Below, piece after piece: positions 1-10,828 of a DNA stretch of 64,000 bases (positions are counted from its first letter, which is position 1; each line of letters opens with the position of its first letter). The DNA lies in NCBI GenBank assembly GCA_021234155.1, contig JAJEKV010000025.1:16485094-16549093 (forward strand), given 5' to 3'. Both the position numbers and the translations under genes were made by a program. This DNA comes from Isoetes taiwanensis. Its lineage: Eukaryota > Streptophyta > Lycopodiopsida > Isoetales > Isoetaceae. The notes under the pieces were generated by a model. That model had not been told where the DNA came from, did not search any database, and saw only the letters and a list, made by a program, of their open reading frames with translations.

Positions 1-1860
1 TACAGGAGTTTACTGAATTTATGAATGAACATATCTGAATTTATGAATTTACAGGAGTTTACTGCATGTATGTGATGAATTTTAAATTTGCTAGCAAATA
101 ACCTATTCAAAGATCAAATTGAATAGAAACAAGCAATGATTCTAGCAAATTTCTCCCCTTTGATATATCTCCACAACAACGACCATTGTCTTTCAAACCT
201 TTAAAAGATTAGCTACAGTAAAATCACTGTAGCATTGGTATTGACCAAGCTACTGTAGCTTGGTTGACTGCATCCGACAGCCCAAGCATTAGGTCGGAAA
301 TCCCTCCGGCACCTGCATTCAACTATATTCTTGCAGATTCAAACAATCAATACTTCTTCTTTCTGTTAAAGCCTTGGATCCGGCCGCCTAGGCGGACCGA
401 TCGAGCCATGCTTATCCTGAATAACTGAAAGGGGAAAGTTTGAACTAAGTTTCCCCCTTAGGCACACAATAGGTGTCCGTTTACCATTAACTAAAAAACT
501 TCTTCATCGAATCCATGGTCTAATGGTTCAAAGGGCACCTTAGAAATAAATACCTAGGCAAAGCAAATCCTTACCTTAGAAATAAATAAGAAATCGACAT
601 AAAATAAATCAGAGAAAGAAACTTTGGTTCCCGGATGAGATAGGTATTTTGGAGCATTTAGCAGCGATGGACAGTAGATGGGTCTAACCATTCGATGTAG
701 CCTAGTCTAAGCATTCAGTCACGAGTGAACTCCTAGCCTAGCCATTCGATAATGCCTAATGCCTAACCATCCGATGCCTAACCATTCAATATCTTTTATT
801 TTTTTATTTATATAGGCTATGGTCATCCATGAAATATTTTATTTCATTTAAGATATTTTATTTAAGATATAGGCTATGGTCATCCATTGAAACTCCGCAT
901 AACTCCGGATTAGGACAACGTTAACGTTGAGATAGGAACCGACAAGCAATGTGCTGTTAGTAATCATACGACAGCAACAAACAATGTCTCGTGAATGGGT
1001 AGGGCCTAAAGGGCAGTGCCACTATTCTGTGTTAGTCTCAGGGTCAAAGGGCCTCAAATGTTCAATGTCTACGTCACCAGTGTCCAATTTTACATTCATG
1101 CCTCATACGGGAGTAGAAATATTATTACGTCCGTGAATATAAAGGGTAAGTACAATAGTCTTTACATTTTTTACTCTTGTCATGATTCTTCTATGTGTGT
1201 TTTCATCTTTCCAATGCCTATATCTCATAGCAAGTTATGTTCTTTAACATATGCCGAAACCAATATTTTTACAATCATGTTATCTCATACATGCCTACTT
1301 GTCATCAACATTTTTTTCCATGTCACGTTTGTCATGTTATCTCGAACATGTAACCATGAGGGAATACGTGATATATATAATGCCTCATGAGGGGAATTAG
1401 GTTTTTCTTGGACCATTCGACTAATCCAGATTGGGTTGTAACTGGTCAAGCATACGTTCCTACCCTTTACTTTAGAAGAGGAGTATCATAGGAAATTTGG
1501 AGACCTTATCAAAACTATCAAAAGTAGAGCATATCACATGTGAAGTGCTCAATGCTGTGATATTTGGTTTCCTTTGGTGCGCTTTTGAAATATAACATGC
1601 ATTTCTGGAGTTGTGACAAAATATAACCCCTGAAGCAAATAAAATCGCCCAATAAGATTAGGATAAATTCTCTTCGAAAAAAAATCGCCCACATATTAAT
1701 TAAAAAAAATCTAGAAATACCAAATAATCGCCCATGGATAATAACATAAAAAATATTGAGTGTCCTTAATTTTTACTCTGTATATTTATCGACCTTAGAT
1801 CTGGCATATTTCTAGGAATATCCAGGTTGATCTAGATGATCACACTACTCCAACAATGGA
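1..1860. other. Intergenic, no gene seen
   Basis: I find no supportable coding region here; the short open frames have no recognisable motifs. A 19-bp word (ataggctatggtcatccat) occurs at 812-830 and again at 869-887, separated by AT-rich sequence. Degenerate copies of 'taaccattcgatg' are scattered over about 680-800. The rest is ordinary AT-rich plant intergenic sequence. Confidence 0.6.
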
Positions 1861-2022
1861 TACACACAAGTATTTATTGATCCACTATGTTTCTATCCAA
1901 CAACGGATTTATTGAAAAGAACCGTCTACAGGAAAGGTACCGAATTGAGTTACAGTTGAACGAGCAGAGGGCATTTAACTTATTACAGTCATTGCAAAGT
2001 GGAGCACTAGCTAAGAAATTTG

Positions 2023-3026
2023 TTATCTGCCTGAACCTAATCGTGGAGAAGGAGGAAATTGAGGTTGATAGGTGGCGCTGACACTGGTTGATTGGCTGTA
2101 GTTTCCTCCAAATGGAAAATTTACAAATGCCATGCCTGGACGTTTGGAGGCAAAACATTCCTTTAGAGTTGTTACTTGTGTAGCCGACATGGCTTGAATG
2201 GGTATTCTTCCCTGCAGCATGTGTAGAATAGAGGACATTGGAGGATGTTCATTATTTTGCAGAAGGCAAACAAAAGCAACCCTAATCACCCTTTTGGCTT
2301 CAGTTGCATTAGCACGTCGAGAACCTATAAGAATTTGCTCATTAGGAGTGGTATGAACAACTAAAGCTTTTTCCTCCAGGGGAACAACCTCATGCTTCAC
2401 TTTTCGAACATGATCTTTTAATGATAAACATGCACTTTCAAAAACCAAATCTTCTTTATTAAGAAAGACGGTGACTATAGTGTCAAAATCATGAGGCATC
2501 GTGCCTAACAACATGACAGGTAATTGCTCTTTCTCCGCCGGTGCCCCAGCCGCTGACAATTGTTCTACCAATGCTTTGAATTTATCGATATGATCATCAA
2601 TAGAATCTGTAACCATGTACTTTAAATTGCTCTTTTTATTACGGAGATGCAACACTTCTTGTTTTGTCCGCTTCAAATAAATTTTGTCCAAATACTCCCA
2701 TACTTCAATGGCATGCTCATATACTTCGGCATCGACAAGAATGGAATCTTTAAGGGCATAAAGCATCATGCCTCGAGCAACCTGATCTTTATCATCCCAA
2801 TCTTCTACTTCTTTACGCCATGCATCATACTGAGGCCCTTGTGTCAAAAGAACCCCAGGCATACTTTCAGGTTGCAGAGGATGCACCACTGCTCCTAACA
2901 CAACATCAATAACTTTGTCATTTCAAAGTACAATTTTCATCTTTGTTTTCCATGCAGGATAACCTGCCCCATCAAACACATAGAGCGTCCTTGTTCCAGT
3001 CGCTCCACGTATGGAAACCGTTGCTT
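2023..3026 (-). pseudogene. Ty1/copia-type gag (UBN2-like), decayed
   Basis: This encodes the capsid (gag) part of a Ty1/copia retrotransposon polyprotein, which packages element RNA. Reading leftwards from about 3026, the frame shows the N-terminal FDG-x-GYPAW-x-TKMK motif. An in-frame TGA follows at 2923-2925. The same frame is then open to 2023, with W-x-YLD-x-IY, SIDDHIDKF and LGTMPHDFD-like stretches typical of the copia gag/UBN2 helical region. No zinc knuckle, protease, integrase or RT follows, so only about 290 codons of gag survive. A degenerate initiator Met-tRNA primer site lies just upstream at 3027-3038. The family call is from motif recognition; the element is certainly inactive. 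Confidence 0.75.
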
Positions 3027-3192
3027 GCTTTGATACTATATTAAACAAGTGAATAACAAGTAAATAACAAGAGGAGTTGCATACACAAGATGATTCAATT
3101 AATGCTTTTCATGTAATACATATATCTTGCCTAAAAGGCAAAGCATCTAATAATAGAAAGATAGATATGCTAATAATAAAGTATATCTAGAT
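3027..3192 (-). mobile_element. Degenerate PBS and partial 5' LTR of copia remnant
   Basis: On the minus strand the bases next to the gag reading frame resemble TGGTATCAGAGC, the usual plant initiator Met-tRNA primer site, with a few mismatches (plus strand gctttgatacta at 3027-3038). The AT-rich stretch above it, ending 'ttaaacaagtgaataacaag' in plus orientation, has the look of a copia LTR end. The distal LTR end is not recognisable and runs into the ankyrin-PGG copy at 3193. Confidence 0.4.
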
Positions 3193-3649
3193 AATAATTG
3201 TGAAGCCTAGAATGCCTCGAACAAGATGTTCATTGATTGCTAGATGTTCCTTACTCCTTGATTGCTTGAGAGCAAAGAATTGGCAGGGAATCAGATCTTG
3301 CTTGACTATTGTGCAGGGACCATGAAAAGTTGAAATTGTGACGCATAATGAATAGTCGGAAGAAGAACCATCCACATGAAAGGAGGCAAGTGATTCCCCC
3401 TATCAAGGTTGTGACTATCATGTTTATGCGTTGCTTGAGTTCAGAAGGTAAAATTGTAAATCCAGCTGCTGCAAATGTGCCTAAAACGAAAAAGATTGAG
3501 ATTGCAAACAAAAAAGCAGTGTGGAAGTAAGCTGCGTTTAATGATCGAAACGACTTCAGGAATTGGTAGGACAGTTTCAGTCCCTACAAGCACAATTGCA
3601 ATTGAGAAGAAGAAAGAACGGTTATTGAAGCTCCAAAAGATACGTACTC
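3193..3649 (-). pseudogene. Truncated copy of ankyrin-PGG gene 3' end
   Basis: This segment is a diverged direct copy of 10829-11285, the 3' end of the ankyrin-PGG gene. On the minus strand it encodes the last PGG-domain membrane segments (LFAISIFFVLG, AAAGFTILPS, TTLIGGITCLLSCGW) followed by the same C-terminal and 3' flanking sequence. It lacks all ankyrin repeats and the first half of the PGG domain. The copy stops abruptly at 3643-3649, where it joins a gypsy reverse transcriptase. Relative to the 11-kb copy it has small indels near 3335 and 3570. It has no start codon and is not expected to make a protein. Confidence 0.8.
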
Positions 3650-4655
3650 ATCAAGGTCATTATGAGTTCCTTGTTATGCCGTTTGGTCTCACCAATGCAT
3701 CGGCTACGTTCATGAGGTTAATGAACCGAGTATTTGCTGATTATTTGGATAAATCAGTTGAAGTATTTCTAGATGACATACTTGTTTACTCAAACTCATT
3801 GAAAGAACACTTTCAACATCTAGAGCAAGTGCTTAAAGTGTTAGGATCCAATAAGTTGTATGCTAAAATCTCTAAATGTGATTTCCTCAAGCAAAGGATT
3901 GCTTATCTGGGTCACATCTTGTCAGGGGAGGGAGTGTCTCCGGACCCTAGCAAGGTACGAGCGGTACAGGAGTGGACTTAACCTGAGAACATTCATGAGT
4001 TGAGAAGCTTTCTCGGGTTGGCTACTTATTATAGGAAATTTGTGCCCAAGTTTTCTAAGATGGTAGCCCCGCTCACTGATCTTTTGAGAAAAGATCAAGA
4101 GTATGTGTGGGGTCGAGCTTAGCAAGAGGCCTTTGAAAGAATTAAAAGCCTTTTAGTGAGTAGTCCAGTACTGAAGGTACCCGACCTCAATGAGTCATTT
4201 GAAGTATATACGGATGCTTGTGGGCAAGCTCTAGGACTGTGCTTATGCAACAAGGTCGTGTTATTGCATATGAAAGTCGTAAGCTTAATCAAGCGGAATG
4301 AAATTATGCAATGTATGAGCAGGAACTATTGGCTATCGTTTATGCATTAAAGACGTGGCGGCACTACTTGAGATATGGTACCAATAAAGAGCCACGCAAG
4401 TTTGTGGTTTATACTGACCATAAGCCTTTAAGGTTTTTGTAAAGCCAAGCGGAGATTAGTCCTAGGCAATCTAGGTGGCTTGACTTTTTGCATGAGTTTC
4501 ATTTTAGAGCATACTCCTGGAAAGAACAATCCGGTGGCGGATGCCTTATCCAGGATTAAACATTTAAATACTTTAATGGTAGGGGAGAGTGATCTCTTCC
4601 AAAGGATTAAAAACGCATATCAAGAAGATGAGAAACAGCCCGCGGTAACCAAATC
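3650..4655 (+). pseudogene. Ty3/gypsy reverse transcriptase-RNase H, 5'-truncated
   Basis: This is the second half of a gypsy pol, beginning inside the RT. Visible in order are HYEFLVMPFGLTNA, the catalytic FLDDILVYS, LGHILSGEGV, then LRSFLGLATYYRKFV and the RNase H start (VYTDACGQALG). The catalytic DD is intact. In-frame stops lie near 3980 and 4120, frameshifts occur after about 4240, and a further stop is near 4440. RNase H motifs continue in other frames (YEQELLAIVYALKTWRHYL, then HTPGKNNPVADALSRI). The upstream RT, protease and gag are absent. The right end runs into an insertion at about 4656. The chromovirus lineage is inferred from the downstream chromodomain. Confidence 0.88.
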
Positions 4656-5735
4656 TGGGGATTGGTGGACTGAGCAAGATCGCATCGATCCGAGACATCG
4701 GATCGCCATTCTAGAATGGGACGAGCATGCATGTCTTGCATGCATGCGGGCGGCGCATGCCCGTTTTGGTTGGGAGTTCGCTATTTCAGGCGCGTTTCTG
4801 CATCCACGTCTCATCGGCGCTTCCTTTTCTCTCAGCAGTACCTTATTCTCTTTGAATTGTTTCCAGGCAGGGGAGGGGCTTCTTCCTGCCTGGTTTAGAC
4901 AATTTGGCGTTTCTTTCATGCTATCCTTTTCCGGTCTTTGGCCTTCGTCCTGTGACCTTCGTCCTCGATCCTAGTTTGTAAGGAAGTTCTCTGGTAGTCG
5001 GGCGGTTTGTTGGTTTCTTGCGAGTCCCATTCTAGAATCGCATCGATCCGAGACATCGGATCACCATTCTAGAATGGGACGAGCATGCATGTCTTGCATG
5101 CATGCGGGCGGCGCATGCCCGTTTTGGTTGGGAGTTCGCTATTTCAGGCGCGTTTCTGCATCCACGTCTCATCGGCGCTTCATTTTCTCTCAGCAGTACC
5201 TTATTCTCTTTGAACCCTCCCTCCCCCCCTTCTTTGTTTATTGTATTGTGCTCAATTTTCTGTTTATCATGTTTTTCCACCCGCTGGGTGATGCTTTTTT
5301 CCACCCGCTGGGTGATGCTATTCTCTGGTATGTTTGTGTTGTCTCGTTTGTTGTGTTGGTGATGTGCAGGTACAGGTTGGCGAGCGGCATCTGTTTCGAC
5401 TTCTCCATGCGGGGGTTTTTGGGAGCGTTTTATATGCCTTACGTTTGTCTAAGCCCCTTGCCGAAGGCTTATCACTAGGGTTTTTCCTTGAAAACCCGAA
5501 AGGGCGGGGTTTTTTAATCCCGGTGATAAGCTTTCGGCAGGTACATCAGCCACTCATCTATTAGCATTGTATTTTTTGGGGTCCAAGTGATATAATTGGA
5601 TTTTCCCTTTATTTTTCGTGGGTAGTTCGCATGTGTGCGGCTACCCACTGTCCACCATTGTAGAAAATCTGCTGAGATGAATGAGAAGCCTATCTATCGG
5701 GCGGTTTGTTGGTTTCTTGCGAGTCCCATTCTAGA
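4656..5735. mobile_element. Insertion in gypsy pol, two partial copies of one unit
   Basis: Sequence foreign to pol separates RNase H from integrase. A block of about 177 bp (4681-4857) is repeated almost exactly at 5039-5215. A second block, cgggcggtttgttggtttct and what follows up to the palindrome ATTCTAGAAT, occurs at about 5000-5036 and 5698-5737. The arrangement is two nested or tandem copies of one unit, the first about 310 bp and the second about 650 bp. The second holds a 21-bp tandem pair (about 5277-5318, with core CACCCGCTGGGTG) and a large hairpin at about 5459-5542 with 17-bp arms (tgccgaaggcttatcac and its near complement). I do not recognise the element class. Confidence 0.55.
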
Positions 5736-7065
5736 ATGGGTCGTACTTTTATAAATCAAGGATTTATGTTCCATTGCATGATAATCTTCGAATTTTGATA
5801 TTGCATGACCATCATGAAACCCCGCAAGCTGGGCATGGGGGTGAGTGGAAGACCTATGAGTTGGTCAAACGCCATTACTATTGGCCAGACATGAAGGAAC
5901 AAGTCCGAGACTTGGTTTCGCATTGTCTGACGTATCAAGCTGTTAAAGTTGACCATGGTCGTACCCCGGGACTATTGCAACCTATACCTATACCTTTGCA
6001 AAGATGGGAGTGTATAAGTATGGACTTCATAGTCTCTTTGCCTAGAACTGTTAGGCAGAGCACTCAAGTGTGGGTGATTGTTGATTGTCTGACTAAGTAC
6101 GCCAAATTGTGGCCTTAAAAGACAATGCTACTGGTCCAGATGTAGCAACTGCATATATGAGATATGTTTTTCCACTTTTTGGTTTGCCTTTGTCTATCAT
6201 AAGTGATCGGGACACCAAATTCACAGGTCATTTTTGGAAGGACCTTATGAAAGGTCTTAAGGTACGATTGAGAATGAGTAGTGGTAACCATCTACAAACG
6301 GATGGCCAAACTGAGAGAATCAACATGATCCTGGAGGATATGTTGAGAAGTTTTGTCCATGAACGTCAAACTCGTTGGGAGGGGTATTTGCCTTACCTAG
6401 AGTTTGCGTATAACAACAGCCATCATACATGAATTAAGATGACTCCCTTTGTTGCTATGATGGGGCGAAATCCTAGAACTTATGCTGGTATACACAAGTA
6501 TCTAAAAACGGATGCCACCGTGAATACGTTGGATGATATGAATGTGATTCTGCTTCAGTGTCGGCAAAATTTGCGAAGGGTGCAAGATCGCACTCAAGTG
6601 TATGCTAATAAGCGTAGACGTGATGTTACCTATGAGGAAGTTGACTATGTGTTCTTAAGGATTGTGTATCCCTCGTCATTATGAATCAACACCCTTAAAC
6701 CACTGGTTAAAGGGCGTGTGCCTAAGTTAACCCCAAGATATGCTGGCCCTTTTAAGATTGTTAAAAGGTAAGGAACCACAGCATATGAGTTGGCATTACC
6801 TCAAGATATTGGGATCCATCCTGTATTTCACGTAAGCCAGCTTAAGCGAGCTATACTAGATACGGACAATGTTGTCAGTCCTGAGAGTATACCGCTGGTG
6901 TTGAGCTCCGCTGTAACACCCGGACGGATTCTAGATACTCGTGTTCGGCAGTTGCGCAATAGAGATATTCGTGAATATCTGGTCTTGTGGCAAGGCCAGT
7001 CTCCGGCGGATGCCACTTGGGAGACGGATGAGTTTGTGCCATGTTTTCCTCATTTGAAACTCTAG
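5736..7065 (+). pseudogene. Gypsy integrase with chromodomain, decayed
   Basis: This is the C-terminal half of a gypsy pol. It begins with the integrase zinc-binding region (H-x-DNLRILILHDHHE, GHGG, YYWPDM, HCLTYQ); the second cysteine of the usual C-x2-C pair is tyrosine. The catalytic core follows with MDFIVSLP, VIVDCLTKYAK, then a stop at 6116 and a shifted frame with SDRDTKF, TDGQTERIN and YLEFAYNNS. A stop at 6430-6432 and more frame breaks come next. YELALPQDIGIHPVFHVSQL and a chromodomain-like tail (YLVLWQGQSPADATWE) end at 7065. The tail places it among the chromoviruses (Tekay/Del-like). It is inactive. Confidence 0.88.
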
Positions 7066-7102
7066 ACCTTGGGGATAAGGTCCTAAGGGGAGGGGAGGAA
7101 AT

Positions 7103-7800
7103 TGTTACGGACCAAGGGCAAGTCGTGCTTGCAGACCTTGGGACCGGGAGTCTGCGTTGGGAATGCCACGGGGTGGCCTGGGAACGTCTCAAGCAGTTAT
7201 ACTGCCTAGGGGCGGTGTGGGGTTTATTTTCTAATTGGCCAAAGTTTCGTATGCTTAAATTCTAAAGTTCTTATGGAAAAACCATCTAACCTTTAGGAAT
7301 GGGGGAGAGGTGGCAATGACCCATTGGATGGGTCAATTAAAAGGCTTCCACGAAGAACTCTGATCGCGGCTGCTATATGCAGCCGGATCAGTTCAAAATA
7401 GCCCGGATCAGGGCTAATCTTGGTCGGATTGAGCTGCAGAAAAGGCCCACGGTCCTTTTGCGAGCTAGATTAAGCCTTAGTGGCCTTATAAAGGGGTTTG
7501 GGAGCTTTCTGGAAAGACACAAATCTTCCCTTGGAGCGAGCAGTTGGAGCATTCTGTTCTTCTAAACAGCCTGATCTTTACTACTGGTGGTTTTGACCCA
7601 TTACGAATTGATTGGGAATCAATTCAGCTTGCTCTAAGCTACTTCAATTTTTGGTGTTGGCTTAGAGGGACGCTTCATTCTGGAGCATTCTTAATTGCTC
7701 TTTAAGCAATATTGCTACTGCAGTATCAAGTTCTTGTGTTAGAACTTCTGAACCTGGGCCTCAGACTGATCCTGGGGATCAGTAAGTATTATGGAGGGCA
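7103..7800 (+). mobile_element. Probable 3' LTR of the gypsy element (right end uncertain)
   Basis: A polypurine tract (aaggggaggggaggaaat, about 7085-7102) is followed at once by TGTTACGG, the expected TG start of an LTR after a gypsy PPT. A TATA-like box (cttataaagg) lies near 7484, inside a stretch with promoter-like layout. No second LTR copy is in the window because the element is 5'-truncated, so the end is a guess based on where LTR-like sequence fades. Confidence 0.55.
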
Positions 7801-9376
7801 TTTCAAGATGAAATTTTTCAGAATGCCTAATTTTTTGTTCCATGGCTTCTTAAAAGGAACAACATTATTTGCACTATGCCCTACATGACAGTAAAGAGTA
7901 TTCAAACTGCATTGCAACAAGGTGCTTTGTTGGTGTTATTCTGAATTGAAAGGATAGATGCATATATACATTGGGTATATGTATGAAATGAAAGTTCCAT
8001 GTCGCCTATATGTGGTTAACAACATTTTAGAATATTTTACCCATGTATATAATTCCTTATGCAATTTTACTATGAGAAACTGTTGAGCACTCTAGATATG
8101 AGGGATGCTCACGACATGGTCCATGATTCAAAAAACTAGTTTAAGTTTTGTCATGATTTGCCCTACGAGACGCTGGAATTTCTTACGTGGGCAGTGACTT
8201 TCATTGGACATGGTAATATTTTGTCAAATGTTTCCCCTATAGTGCGACAAACATGGCTAAGCCTTTTAACAAAATGGTGAATTAATATTCTTTTGCAATC
8301 AGCTGCCTGCCGCCTAGCCAAGTACTTTTGTACGTAGATGCTAGTTAAAGTAGTGGATCCTTGTCAACTATGTAGTACTTTAAGAACTATCTTTTATGTT
8401 GGTGGCTTATTCATATTAGCATCTTTGCATGCATGGCTTTTGAGCTTCCTTTAGGATGTGCACAAGCGCAGGTACAGCCACGTATAACATGCAACCCACG
8501 TATACATCTGGCTTTGTACTTGTGCACTTAGTTCAATAGTTTTATTAGTGGTCTTAGATCCTTTCTTCCATAGTTTTACTAGTGGCCTTGCTTTCTTCAA
8601 TAGTTTTACTAGTCGGCTTAGATCCTTTCTTCAATAGTTTTACTAGTGGCCTTGCTTTTTGCAACTGAGTAGCACCCAAAGGATTATTTTTCCAAGTAAC
8701 TAGAGCAAGGCTTTAGTTTTATGAGGTGTCATAGAGGTAAAGACTTGGTTTGAAGATGAACATGAATCAAGTTGTATGTTTAAAAGGGTGTCAAGCTTGA
8801 ACGCATAATCAAGTCATATTTAGAAGTGCATATATGTTGAAGGACAGGTGTATGATTTAACGAAGCAAATATATAATGCTCAACCATTGCTAAAATAGCA
8901 GCAAATGTGAAGGGACACTACGCAGTGGCAAATATAGGCTTCTATTAGAATAGAGAAACTTTTATAACAATCTTCTATTTCATGTAGCTTTTGTAAACAG
9001 CAATGGTATTTTTGCTTCCTGTTTATGATGTGCAAAAGCCCAAGCACACCTAGATATGCGTGCAGGTGCTTCTGAATTTGGGGTCTTTCAAATGTTTTCC
9101 TATGAGTGGTCTTGCATTTTAGAACTCAAAAATTAACCATATCACAAAGTGATCGAAGTGCCAACACATTACAAAATGCAAGATATACACTCTAAGGTTG
9201 TAATATCAACTTATATTTCAAGAACCTGCTATGCAATTATCATGGCAGAGACATGGTATAGATATATGTTCTATGGGGCAGCCTCCTCCACACCTCTACA
9301 ACAATAGTATCGTGAATGCTGCCACATCCAGAATGTCACAAGCTTTTCAGAAACGAAGGTGCACGTTACTACCTCT
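7801..9376. other. Intergenic with a short tandem repeat
   Basis: No gene is seen. A degenerate tandem repeat lies at about 8530-8665, with four copies of a unit containing 'caatagttttactagtgg' that alternate between two spacer types (gccttgctt and cttagatcctttc). The rest is unremarkable AT-rich sequence. Confidence 0.55.
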
Positions 9377-10367
9377 TTAGAGTATAATACAGTTCTTTTG
9401 CCTTTTCTTTTTCTTCTTCAATTTGGGTGGTTGGAGAACCACCTTGATAGCTGCGTCAAAAACAGCCTTCACATTCTTCTCAAATCACACAATTATCTAA
9501 TTTTAAGCAATGTACACAGAACAATCAATTGGCATGAGCAAGAATATGTAGAAGAATATCAGCATTCATGCCAATTTAACTTCTAAAACGTTAACTCATG
9601 TGAAAAAAGTCTCGTCAGGGATATACCTGTTGTGTCTTTGAGCTGCATTCAATATAGAATGCTGCGCCAATTTGCTTCTTTAACTCTTCGCCCTAGGGAA
9701 GACACAAGTATATAAAAGCTAGATCTACAAATTCTCACAAAACAGGAGAGCATATAAAAGCATACTACATCTCACTTGAAGAGTTGTTATGGCAGAGGCA
9801 CCAGGATGGGTCTGTAAAAAACTGTTTATCATCTCGTAGATCTGCATAATTTTGGTTTTAATATAAAGATCATCATTGTCACCTCTAGTGATTCATGGGT
9901 TTCTTACCTAATTTTGTACCACTAAAAAAAAGAAAAAACATAGTCTTAGAAGTCAAACTAAAGAAGCAAGTCTTGTCGTCCTTCAAAAAAAAAAACTAAA
10001 GAAGCAAGCAGAACCCTATATAGTATCCTCATTGATGTAATATAAGTTGCATAAGCACCTTTTTTGAGAAGTTCTCATAGCTGGCCTTGCTGATGAGAGA
10101 AAAAGCCAATAGGAAAACATCTGCACCTCTGTAACTGAGAGGCCGCAATCTGTTGGAAAACATCTGCACCTCTGTAACTGAGAGGCCGCAATCTGTTGTA
10201 ATCTTCCTGACCTGCAAATTGAGCATGCCGAAACATAAGTTTAACGTCTCTATAAGCTTATAACATCTTTCAACCCCATTTTACTTTCTTATTAACATGA
10301 AAACGTTTAGAAAACAAATACCTGCCGTATCCCATAATCCAAGGTTCACAGTATTGCCATCCACAAC
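9377..10367 (-). pseudogene. ROP/RAC small GTPase pseudogene (type-I ROP)
   Basis: This locus derives from a plant Rho-type GTPase, a membrane-anchored switch controlling polarity and cytoskeleton. Five exons with good GT-AG borders are visible: 10322-10367 (VDGNTVNLGLWDTAG, G3 motif), 10059-10211 ([18 protein letters not shown] and ASYENFSKK), 9776-9841 (LRDDKQFFTD and PGASAITTLQ), 9627-9692 (GEELKKQIGAAFYIECSSK, G5) and 9377-9475 ([15 protein letters not shown], a polybasic tail and the prenylation box CIIL). A 13-bp remnant of the GTKL exon is at 9908-9920. Lesions are a 43-bp tandem duplication (10112-10154 and 10155-10197) that shifts the frame, loss of the WIPEL-to-VLV segment, one extra C in exon 9776-9841, and no N-terminal exons (P-loop, effector loop). 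It cannot encode a GTPase. Confidence 0.9.
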
Positions 10368-10828
10368 CTGCACGAAGTTTAATCTAATATTGAAGACCAA
10401 AATCAGAGAGCTTACTAAAATAATTACTAAAATAAGACGAATCTGTTTAGAAGCCCCTTGCTATAAACGATCGGAAGCAGCCCGATTTGAGAGTAGGAGC
10501 CGTTGTAGAAGATGTGGACTCTTAAATATGCAATCATTCAAGAACATATGGCACAGCTGGCGCCAGGATGTGGCGTAACTGTCTCCAGGCGAATTCTAAC
10601 AGCAAAAAACTGCCACAAAGATTCGGCAATTCGGCAATGTGGCAAGAAGAGCTCGAGCATGGCTGCCATAGCCCGATCAGATCAAGCTGGAGCGACCGCC
10701 ACATGTTTGAAGGGATTGTCCAAAAGAAAAACGTGGCAACAAAAGAGAAACTAGGATTGCGGCGCAGAACCATGAAAATAGAAAAAAAGAAAAAAGAAAA
10801 ATTTCAAACACAATTACATATGTGTTGA
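10368..10828. other. Intergenic between ROP pseudogene and ankyrin gene
   Basis: No coding homology is seen. I looked here on the minus strand for the missing ROP N-terminal exons (P-loop, FPTDYVPT) and did not find them. Short open frames on both strands look random. Confidence 0.5.

Noticed and set aside
4620-5478. Repeated frames containing MGRACMSCMHAGGACPFWLG
   Set aside because: They come from the two copies of the inserted unit; no domain and no continuity with pol.
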